From the NCBI GenBank assembly GCA_012797915.1, contig JAAZOE010000461.1, forward strand, positions 1 through 20,798: a stretch of 20,798 bases of DNA, given 5' to 3'. The stretch's first letter is position 1. Each line of letters opens with the position of its first letter. A program made the translations under genes and the position numbers. This DNA comes from Candidatus Zixiibacteriota bacterium (GTDB taxonomy: Bacteria > Zixibacteria > MSB-5A5 > GN15 > JAAZOE01). Below the pieces are notes generated by a model, which was not told where the DNA came from, searched no databases, and saw only the letters and a program-made list of their open reading frames with translations. Of the stretch, positions 7,647-14,062 are shown in pieces.

Positions 7647-8597
7647 AAAGCCTATATCACCGGTCTCTGCGGCTTCGCCGGGTCATGGCTGGCCGAGGAA
7701 CTTTTGGCCCAGGGATATACCGTGCGGGGGGCCGCTCTGCCGAGTGAATCCGACCGTAACGTCGCTCATCTCGGTTCCCGCGTCCGCATCGACCGCTTCG
7801 ACATCACCGACCGCGACGCCTGCCGGCGATATCTGGCCAAGGCCAAACCGGATTACCTGTTTCATCTGGCGGCGTTCGCCTCGGTCGGCAAGTCGTTCTC
7901 CATGGGCGAAGAAACCATCCGGGTCAACACCCTCGGCAGCTACCACCTCTTCGACGCTCTCCGGGACAAAAGCTGGCTGAAGAAGCTGGTCTATGTCAGC
8001 TCCTCCGATGTCTACGGCCCGGTGAAATCGAAAGACCTGCCGCTTCGGCCCGACACCCCCATCCATCCCGTCTCACCCTACGCCCAATCGAAAGCGGCGG
8101 CGGAACTGATCGCCCGCGCCTATATCGCCCGCCACGGCCTGCCGATCGTCATTGTCCGGTCCTTCAATCACACCGGTCCGCGGCAGGGACCCGACTTCGT
8201 CATCCCGGCTTTTTCGCAGAAAATCGTTGCCGCCGAACGGTCCCGGGGAAAAGCAACCATCAAGGTTGGCAACCTGACCGCCCGACGGGACCTCTCCGAC
8301 GTCCGCGATATCGTCCGGGGATACCGTCTCCTGGCCGAACGGGGGCAGGTCGGCGGCCTGTACCACCTTTGTTCCGGAAAGGCACATTCCATCAGCCGGC
8401 TGCTAAACATGCTGCTGGCTTTGTCCGATAAAACAATTAACGTACAACAGGATAAGAGCCTGTACCGAACCATCGATATTCCCGTTTTGAGGGGGAGCTT
8501 CGATATCACGCAACAGGAAATCGGCTGGAAACCGGAGATTGGGCTGAAAACGACGCTTGCGGACACGCTCAATTTCTGGCGGAGGCGAGCTGATTAA
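7644..8597 (+). CDS. rmd: GDP-6-deoxy-D-mannose reductase-like SDR, apparent AUC start
   Basis: Predicted to reduce the 4-keto group of the Gmd product, giving GDP-D-rhamnose. From 7644 the reading frame gives 317 residues. A complete Rossmann motif (ITGLCGFAGSWLAEEL) begins at residue 5, the SSSDVYG motif supplies the catalytic Ser, and Y146 and K150 are the YxxxK pair at the same positions as in Gmd. The FNHTGPRQGPDFV and LTARRDLSDVRDIVRGY segments are typical of Rmd. Starting at the first conventional codon, TTG 7704, would delete the NAD(P)-binding glycines, so the short form is unlikely. The remaining possibilities are initiation at AUC, readthrough of the gmd TAG in the same frame, or a base-call error for ATG. 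GDP-fucose synthase and other 4-keto reductases are less similar alternatives. Confidence 0.82.
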   Translation: MKAYITGLCGFAGSWLAEELLAQGYTVRGAALPSESDRNVAHLGSRVRIDRFDITDRDACRRYLAKAKPDYLFHLAAFASVGKSFSMGEETIRVNTLGSYHLFDALRDKSWLKKLVYVSSSDVYGPVKSKDLPLRPDTPIHPVSPYAQSKAAAELIARAYIARHGLPIVIVRSFNHTGPRQGPDFVIPAFSQKIVAAERSRGKATIKVGNLTARRDLSDVRDIVRGYRLLAERGQVGGLYHLCSGKAHSISRLLNMLLALSDKTINVQQDKSLYRTIDIPVLRGSFDITQQEIGWKPEIGLKTTLADTLNFWRRRAD

Positions 8598-8610
8598 AGG
8601 AAAACGAACC

Positions 8611-9924
8611 ATGCCAAAGAAACTGGTCGACAAAATCAAGGACAAAAGCGCCCGAATCGGTGTCATCGGTTTGGGATACGTGGGATTGCCCCTGGCGGTG
8701 GAATTCGCCAAGGCCGGGTTCAAGGTCACCGGATTCGAAATCGATGCCAAAAAGGCGAAGATGATAAACGCCGCCAAGTCGTACATCGATGATATCACCG
8801 ATACCGACCTGGCCCCGGTGGTCAAATCCGGCCGCCTGCGGGCCACCACCAACGATGCCGAACTGGCCAAAATAGATTGCGTCTCGATCTGCGTGCCGAC
8901 GCCGCTGTCGAAATCCAAAGACCCCGATATCAGCTACATCATCGCCGCCCTGAACTGGGTCACCAAGCACCTCCATCGCGAAATGCTGATCGTGCTGGAA
9001 TCGACCACTTATCCCGGCACAACGGTCGAGGTGGTCCAGACCCAGTTGGAAGGCACCAAGGCGAAACTGAAAGCGGGCAAAGATTTCTATCTGGCTTTCT
9101 CGCCGGAACGGGTGGATCCCGGCAATCCCGTCTATTCCACCAAAAACACCCCCCGGGTGGTCGGCGGAACATCGAAAAAATGCACGGCCATCGCCAAACT
9201 GTATTACCAGCAGGTTCTGCCCAACGTCCATGCGGTTTCCTCGACCCAGGCCGCCGAGATGGTCAAGCTGCTGGAAAACACCTTCCGCTCGGTCAACATC
9301 GGCATGGTCAACGAAATGGCTGTGATGTGCCATCGCCTCGGCCTGGATGTCTGGGAAATCATCAACGCCGCCTCCAGTAAGCCGTTCGGCTATATGAAAT
9401 TCCTCCCCGGCCCCGGCTTGGGCGGTCACTGCATCCCGATCGACCCGCTTTACCTGTCGTGGAAACTGAAAGCGCTCAACTACTACGCCCGGTTCATCGA
9501 ACTGGCCGGCGATGTCAACTCGCACATGCCGGAGTGGGTGGTCGAGCGGACCTGCGACCTGCTCAACCGCCACGGCCGCGCGATCAAAGGGACCAAGATC
9601 GTCGTGCTGGGTATCGCCTACAAGCGGGACATCAAGGACGTCCGCGAATCTCCGGCGCTGGATGTCATCCGGCTGTTCGAGAAGGCCGGCGCCACCGTCA
9701 AATACAACGATCCGTACGTGCCGCAGATTCGCTGGCACGAGGGGATTCTCAAGTCGACGAAGCTGACCGCGGCGCTGCTCAAGCAGTCCGACCTGGTCGT
9801 GATCGTGACCGATCACACCAACTATGATTATCAGTGGATCGTGGATAACGCGAAGCTGATTTTCGACACCCGCAACGCCACGGCCAAGGTGACCCGTCAC
9901 CGCAGCAAGATCGAACTGCTGTAG
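8611..9924 (+). CDS. UDP-N-acetyl-D-glucosamine/UDP-hexose 6-dehydrogenase (WbpA/TviB-like)
   Basis: Oxidises C6 of a UDP-sugar to the uronic acid in two NAD-dependent steps. The N-terminal Rossmann motif is GVIGLGYVGLPLA near residues 14-26. ESTTYPGTT and FSPERVDPGN are the conserved central motifs, and the catalytic cysteine is C274 in GLGGHCIPIDP. The C-terminal UDP-binding domain contains GIAYKRDIKDVRESP. At 437 residues it fits the WbpA/TviB group that acts on UDP-GlcNAc or UDP-GalNAc better than glucose-specific Ugd, but the substrate cannot be fixed from sequence. I chose ATG 8611 because AAAGGA lies 9 nt upstream, overlapping the rmd stop; an in-frame ATG at 8557 inside rmd would add an unconserved extension. 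It ends with TAG. Confidence 0.93.
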   Translation: MPKKLVDKIKDKSARIGVIGLGYVGLPLAVEFAKAGFKVTGFEIDAKKAKMINAAKSYIDDITDTDLAPVVKSGRLRATTNDAELAKIDCVSICVPTPLSKSKDPDISYIIAALNWVTKHLHREMLIVLESTTYPGTTVEVVQTQLEGTKAKLKAGKDFYLAFSPERVDPGNPVYSTKNTPRVVGGTSKKCTAIAKLYYQQVLPNVHAVSSTQAAEMVKLLENTFRSVNIGMVNEMAVMCHRLGLDVWEIINAASSKPFGYMKFLPGPGLGGHCIPIDPLYLSWKLKALNYYARFIELAGDVNSHMPEWVVERTCDLLNRHGRAIKGTKIVVLGIAYKRDIKDVRESPALDVIRLFEKAGATVKYNDPYVPQIRWHEGILKSTKLTAALLKQSDLVVIVTDHTNYDYQWIVDNAKLIFDTRNATAKVTRHRSKIELL

Positions 9925-9957
9925 TCGTTGACGTTCGACAATATTTCTGACCTTCAA

Positions 9958-9998
9958 ACAGCCTGGCGGTTGCGACCTCCGTCGGGCTGTCTCATTTT
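9958..9998 (+). terminator. Probable intrinsic terminator of the nucleotide-sugar cassette
   Basis: Left arm 9958-9969 pairs with right arm 9979-9990 over 12 pairs (ten Watson-Crick, two G-T) around a 9-nt loop. A pyrimidine-rich tract ending in TTTT follows at 9991-9998. It lies 34 nt beyond the dehydrogenase stop. The T-tract is interrupted, so efficiency is uncertain. Confidence 0.55.
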
Positions 9999-10015
9999 CC
10001 GTTCTTATCAATTGT

Positions 10016-10099
10016 CGTCTGTTGACGGAAAACGTGATGTTTCGAGATTGACAACAGATGATGAGTACAATAGCATGTACTGAGAGAGGATATCTGTTG
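10016..10099. promoter_or_regulatory. Structured leader/operator region with nested inverted repeats
   Basis: The heptamer TCTGTTG occurs at 10018-10024 and 10093-10099, and inverted as CAACAGA at 10052-10058. The last two belong to a perfect 8-bp inverted repeat, CAACAGAT/ATCTGTTG (10052-10059 and 10092-10099). A second perfect repeat, AGTACA/TGTACT (10064-10069 and 10076-10081), is nested inside it. A consensus TTGACA (10048-10053) overlaps the outer arm, with TAGCAT 17 bp downstream as a possible -10. This looks like a regulated promoter or structured 5' leader for the gene at 10198. The role is inferred only. Confidence 0.4.
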
Positions 10100-10197
10100 G
10101 TAGGCATTATTATTGATAGATCGTCGAGGTGCCGGCGAGCGTTGGATATCACGCCCATAAATACGTCAATTGAGACGGAGGAAGCGCTCGTCCCTTT

Positions 10198-11136
10198 ATG
10201 GCGCAACAACACTTGAAATGGCGTGAGCAATACCATTCGCGCCGATATATGGAATTTCTGGATGAGGAAGGGCTTCGCCAGAGGGCTAAAGATATATTTG
10301 CCAACTTGCTCGAACTAACCAAGGAATCAAAGATTGGTTTGCTGACTTCACCTTTTGAGAGGAATATGTGGCTAAGGATATGGACTCATGTATTGGAAGA
10401 ATTTAAAATTAGATATGGTGATTACCCGGCTGGCTTTAAGGGCGGCTGGTTTCGAGATGTTCATTATCCGAATCCAAAGTTGCCTCTGGCAAAAAGCGCT
10501 GCCTATGCTGTAAAATGTACTGGCCTTCCGCCGGGCGATCATCTGTTTAAATATGGAAAGGCTTGTCACCTTGAAGGAGTTATAAATGATGGCTTTTTGC
10601 GTGTCGCACCTGCTTCGTTTTATGATGATCCGTCATTAGGTTTCGCAATACGTGACAGCGAAATGAGGGCAAATATTAGCCTATACCCGCGCGATTTCAA
10701 GATTAAAGCCTTTGATGGTAAAACCCGGAAATTTAAGGGTGAGATACCCGCATCCGAGATCAATTGTGAATGGGTCGCTCCCACGAATTATTTTGTCAGT
10801 TGCTTTTCGCTTTCCCTGCTTCCCCGACTGTTTATCGACTTTGAAGCGGACTCATGTCTAATCATTAATAATACTGATGCTTTTGCCAGTGCCCTTGACA
10901 AGGGAACTCACGATCAATTATCTGGATGGACTTTCCATTATGGTTTGGTTGAATACTATGATCCACTAAACTATCCCCTCCCGCAATTAGATGTATATAT
11001 GTCAAAGAACTTTCGGTATGCGTATCAGCGGGAGTTCCGTTTTCTTTGGCTTCCGGAAAGCCCTATGCAGACGCTTGATCCTATCTTTGTCAACATACCC
11101 TGTATAAAGGAAAATTGCTATCTTCTCAAAATATGA
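10198..11136 (+). CDS. DUF2971-like protein of unknown function in a low-GC insert
   Basis: This 312-residue protein has no signal peptide or membrane segment and should be cytoplasmic. The central LFKYG, GFLRVAPASFYDDPSLGFAI and C-terminal YQREFRFLW segments resemble, from memory, the KYR, P..FNDP and E.E.R motifs of the DUF2971-like family, which has no established activity. Family assignment is tentative. Sampled lines of the gene are 38-50% G+C against about 58% next door, and codon use is A/T-rich, so it was probably acquired by transfer. ATG 10198 is the only in-frame start after the TGA at 10171. The nearest purine-rich site, GGAGGAAG (10177-10184), is 13 nt away, farther than ideal. 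It stands alone between a sugar cassette and an efflux operon, with no mobility gene beside it. Confidence 0.7.
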   Translation: MAQQHLKWREQYHSRRYMEFLDEEGLRQRAKDIFANLLELTKESKIGLLTSPFERNMWLRIWTHVLEEFKIRYGDYPAGFKGGWFRDVHYPNPKLPLAKSAAYAVKCTGLPPGDHLFKYGKACHLEGVINDGFLRVAPASFYDDPSLGFAIRDSEMRANISLYPRDFKIKAFDGKTRKFKGEIPASEINCEWVAPTNYFVSCFSLSLLPRLFIDFEADSCLIINNTDAFASALDKGTHDQLSGWTFHYGLVEYYDPLNYPLPQLDVYMSKNFRYAYQREFRFLWLPESPMQTLDPIFVNIPCIKENCYLLKI

Positions 11137-11216
11137 GGACAATCGGCCCCGTGCCAATGGTCCTTCCGCCGAGATAAATGTCTCATAGATAGGTCGGGTT
11201 TTGCGTAGACTTAGAT

Positions 11217-12524
11217 ATGAACTGTCCATCACGTGCCGTTCCCCGGTCGAGCATTCTGGTCGGACTCTTCTGCCTCCTGACCGGCGCGCTCTACGCCGCC
11301 GATCAACCCATTACACCCGCCGTCGGCGATAGCCTGCGGATCGAAACCGTCGTCTCGCAAGTCCTGAAAACCAATGACCAGGCCGCCGCCGCGCGATACA
11401 TGGAACAATCGGCCGCGGCCAAAATCGCCCCGGCCGGCGCCTGGGATGACCCCATGCTCATGCTCGGCGTGGTCAATTTACCGACCGATTTCAAATTTAA
11501 CGAGGATATGATGACCATGAAAATGGTCGGCCTCAGCCAGAAAATCCCCTATGCCGGGCAAAACGGACTTGAGAAAAAGGCCGCCCGCGCCGAAGCCGAC
11601 GCCTCCTCCGCCAACCGGGAGGAAACCGAACGGGAACTGGTGTTGTCGGCCAAGCTAGCCTTCTATGACTGGTACTTTCCATCACGCATGATCGACGACA
11701 TGAAAGCCCAGCGCGCCCTGATGGCCGATATGGTTTCCTCGGCCACCGCCGGGCTGACCGCCGATCAATCCGGACAGGCCGATGTCGCCATGGCCCAGTC
11801 CGAACTCTGGCGGATGGACGCCGAAATCCTCTCCATGGAACAGATGGTCGATGAGTCCCGATATATGCTCTGCGCCCTGATGGGCCTGCCGACCGACACG
11901 AAACTCCCATCCCCCGCGCAACCGCCGACAGCCGTCATACCGGATACCCCCAATGATTGGATAACCGCCGCCGATGCCAATTATCCCGTGCTGAAGAAGA
12001 TGGACTATCAGGCGATCGGTTACGGTTTTTCCGCCGACGCCATGCGCCGCATGCGCTGGCCGATGGTGGAACTGTCCGCCTCATACGGCTTCCGGGCCGA
12101 CATGCCGATGGAAGAGGTCAAAGACATGGTTGGCTTTCAGGTCAGCTTTTCCCTGCCGTTCTTTTCCGGCCGCCGCCAGAACGACATGGCCCGCTCGATG
12201 GACTTGATGAAACTGGGCATGGAGGCGGAAACCTCCCAGATGAGGCGCGAGGTCGAGGCCGAAGTTCGGACCCTTCACGCCAAGGCCCGACGCCTTTCGC
12301 AAAGCCTGGCCTTGTACACCGAACGGATCATCCCGGCCGACAACGATGCCTGGCAAAGCATGCTGGCTTCCTATGCCGCCGGTCGGATGATGCTGTCCGA
12401 TATTCTGGAGAGCGCCATCCGCATCTATCGCGACCGGGTGGCCGCCCGCCGTCAGGCGTACGACCTCGCCCGCACGACGGCCGAAGTCGAAAAGTACATT
12501 TCCGCCGCCGCGATGGAAAAGTAA
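11217..12524 (+). CDS. cusC: TolC-family outer-membrane efflux protein (CusC-like)
   Basis: The outer-membrane channel of the tripartite metal efflux pump encoded with the next two genes. It has 435 residues. A Sec signal peptide with a hydrophobic core at about residues 13-26 ends near ALYA. The rest is largely alpha-helical with the paired coiled-coil segments of outer-membrane efflux proteins, and an FSLPFFSGRRQND segment matches the conserved strand-helix transition of the second half. Unlike CusC it shows no lipobox. The sequence is rich in methionine (MMTMKM near residue 100, AMRRMRWPM near 280), common in copper-handling proteins. The start ATG follows an in-frame TAG at 11190 with no other start between, and no good ribosome binding site is visible. 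Eighteen nucleotides separate it from the adaptor gene. Confidence 0.85.
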   Translation: MNCPSRAVPRSSILVGLFCLLTGALYAADQPITPAVGDSLRIETVVSQVLKTNDQAAAARYMEQSAAAKIAPAGAWDDPMLMLGVVNLPTDFKFNEDMMTMKMVGLSQKIPYAGQNGLEKKAARAEADASSANREETERELVLSAKLAFYDWYFPSRMIDDMKAQRALMADMVSSATAGLTADQSGQADVAMAQSELWRMDAEILSMEQMVDESRYMLCALMGLPTDTKLPSPAQPPTAVIPDTPNDWITAADANYPVLKKMDYQAIGYGFSADAMRRMRWPMVELSASYGFRADMPMEEVKDMVGFQVSFSLPFFSGRRQNDMARSMDLMKLGMEAETSQMRREVEAEVRTLHAKARRLSQSLALYTERIIPADNDAWQSMLASYAAGRMMLSDILESAIRIYRDRVAARRQAYDLARTTAEVEKYISAAAMEK

Positions 12525-12542
12525 CCGCCCCAAGGAGACCAT

Positions 12543-14042
12543 ATGGCCGACATGACGCACCAATCGTTTGACCAGGAACCGATGCCGGAAGGGGAAGAGG
12601 CCCCGCCCAAAGGAATGAAGACGATGGCTCATATTCGCTGGGGCATCCTGATCGTCCTGTCGATCTTCGCCGTGTTTATGGTCGTCAATTATTTCGGTGG
12701 GTGCTCCGGCGGGGGAAACCAGGCCGCGGCGGTGAAATATTACTGCCCCATGCATCCCACCTACATCACCGACAAACCGGGGGAGTGCCCCATCTGCGGC
12801 ATGGACCTGATCGTCATGCCCGCGCAGAGTAAAACTTCAGCGGCAGTGAAATATTACTGTCCGATGGATACGACGTATATCAAAGATGCTCCCGGCGAAT
12901 GTCCCATCTGCGGTATGGACCTGGTGGTTATGCCGCAAAAAGCACAGGCATCATCATCCATGGCCGGGATGGAGGGTTTCGAAGTCCCCGGAACGGCCGA
13001 GGTGACCATTGAACCGCATCGATTGCAGATGATCGGCATCAGGACCGCCAAAGTGGAACGACGGCCGCTCGACGACCAGATCACTCTCGCCGGCTCTGTC
13101 GCCGCCGATGAAACCCGCACGCACAAAGTCACCATCCGGGCCTCCGGGTGGGTCAAGGAACTGTTCGTCGACCAGACCGGACAATACGTCAAGGCCGGTC
13201 AACCCCTGTTGTCCATATACAGTCAGGAATTGTACCAGGCCGGACAAGACCTTCTGGTGGCGAAAAATTCGGCCGACCAAAACACTCCCGATACCAGCCT
13301 GACGGCGATGCGCCGAAAGCTCCTCGATGCCGCTAGGCAGCGACTCCATTTGTTGGGACTTGCGGATACCGATATCGACGCCATCGAACAGTCCGGCACG
13401 GCCCAGTCGACCATCACCCTGCACAGCCCCGTCAGCGGATATGTGCTGGAAAAATCGGTCTCGCCCGGACAATACGTCGGCATGGAGCAAACGCTCTACA
13501 CCGTCGCTGACCTGAGCATGATTTGGGTCATCGCTGAAGTGTATGAACAAAACCTGTCCGACGTTAAAGTCGGTCAGCCGGCGACATTGCGCCTGGCCGC
13601 CTATCCCGATGAAACCTTCGAGGGCAAGGTCGGCTTCATCTACCCATCCGTCTCCGAGACCACCCGGACGATTAAAATTCGTCTGGAATTCGCCAACCAC
13701 GATCTCCACCTGCGCCCGGGCATGTTCGGCGACGTCGCCGTCCAGCTCGGCGGCGAAAACGTCCTGGCGGTCCCGGCCGAGGCGGTGATGGACGACGGCG
13801 ACGTCAAATATGTCTTCGTCGTCTCCGAGGGCAAACATTTCACCCCGCGGAAAGTGTCGGTCGGCCGGACAACGACTGACTGGATGGAAGTGGTCGGCGG
13901 ATTGGCCGAGGGGGAAGAGGTTGTCACCAGCGCCAACTTCCTGATCGACTCCGAAAGCCGTCTCAAGGCGGCCGTGGCCGGCATGGGCGGTGCTTCGGAA
14001 AAAGCCGAAATCCCCGTCGCCGCCGGCGAACATAACCATTAA
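12543..14042 (+). CDS. cusB: RND efflux periplasmic adaptor with two heavy-metal-binding domains (CusB-like)
   Basis: The periplasmic adaptor that links the RND pump to the outer-membrane channel and, in CusB, hands Cu(I)/Ag(I) to the pump. It has 499 residues. A single membrane anchor lies at about 33-49. Two tandem heavy-metal-binding domains follow at 64-92 and 102-130, each with a YYCPM...PGECPICGMDL core. The adaptor body (about 150-485) contains the beta-barrel, lipoyl and hairpin portions, recognisable from the ASGWVKELFVDQTGQYVKAG and SPVSGYVLEKSVSPGQYV halves of the lipoyl domain. A MAGME segment precedes the adaptor body. The ribosome binding site AAGGAG (12532-12537) is 5 nt before ATG, the strongest in this operon. 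The tandem metal-binding duplication is unusual. Confidence 0.92.
   Translation: MADMTHQSFDQEPMPEGEEAPPKGMKTMAHIRWGILIVLSIFAVFMVVNYFGGCSGGGNQAAAVKYYCPMHPTYITDKPGECPICGMDLIVMPAQSKTSAAVKYYCPMDTTYIKDAPGECPICGMDLVVMPQKAQASSSMAGMEGFEVPGTAEVTIEPHRLQMIGIRTAKVERRPLDDQITLAGSVAADETRTHKVTIRASGWVKELFVDQTGQYVKAGQPLLSIYSQELYQAGQDLLVAKNSADQNTPDTSLTAMRRKLLDAARQRLHLLGLADTDIDAIEQSGTAQSTITLHSPVSGYVLEKSVSPGQYVGMEQTLYTVADLSMIWVIAEVYEQNLSDVKVGQPATLRLAAYPDETFEGKVGFIYPSVSETTRTIKIRLEFANHDLHLRPGMFGDVAVQLGGENVLAVPAEAVMDDGDVKYVFVVSEGKHFTPRKVSVGRTTTDWMEVVGGLAEGEEVVTSANFLIDSESRLKAAVAGMGGASEKAEIPVAAGEHNH
12732..12932 (+). repeat. Tandem duplication encoding two heavy-metal-binding domains
   Basis: Two 87-nt units (12732-12818 and 12846-12932) repeat with a period of 114 nt, or 38 codons. 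Both encode a VKYYCPM start, a PGECPICGMDL core and a final valine-methionine. Most differences are third-position changes, with clear DNA-level identity in the CPICGMDL section. In copy one the motif reads CPMHP; in copy two it reads CPMDT, losing the histidine. Confidence 0.85.
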
Positions 14043-14062
14043 CGGTCTCGCGGGATGTTGTC

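Noticed and set aside
7704..8597. rmd starting at TTG 7704
   Set aside because: This start removes the Rossmann GxxGxxG cofactor motif that is intact upstream in the same frame, and it lacks a ribosome binding site.
10048..10071. TTGACA with TACAAT as a promoter
   Set aside because: Both boxes match consensus well but are only 12 bp apart, too short for sigma70. TAGCAT at 17 bp is the more plausible partner.
9925..10083. Open frame continuing for about 50 codons past the dehydrogenase TAG
   Set aside because: The extension has no family similarity, contains the terminator hairpin, and such lengths occur by chance in GC-rich sequence.
8569..10236. Long minus-strand open frame (555 codons) opposite the dehydrogenase
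   Set aside because: It mirrors the codon structure of a clear plus-strand gene, is rich in His, Arg, Gly and Asp as shadow frames are, and has no domain signature. The same applies to 14813-16225 (minus) and 4013-5023 (plus).
9988..11186. 8-bp direct repeat TGTCTCAT at 9988-9995 and 11179-11186 flanking the low-GC insert, as a target-site duplication
   Set aside because: An 8-mer match between two boundary zones of about 100 bp is not rare by chance, and there are no terminal inverted repeats or transposase.
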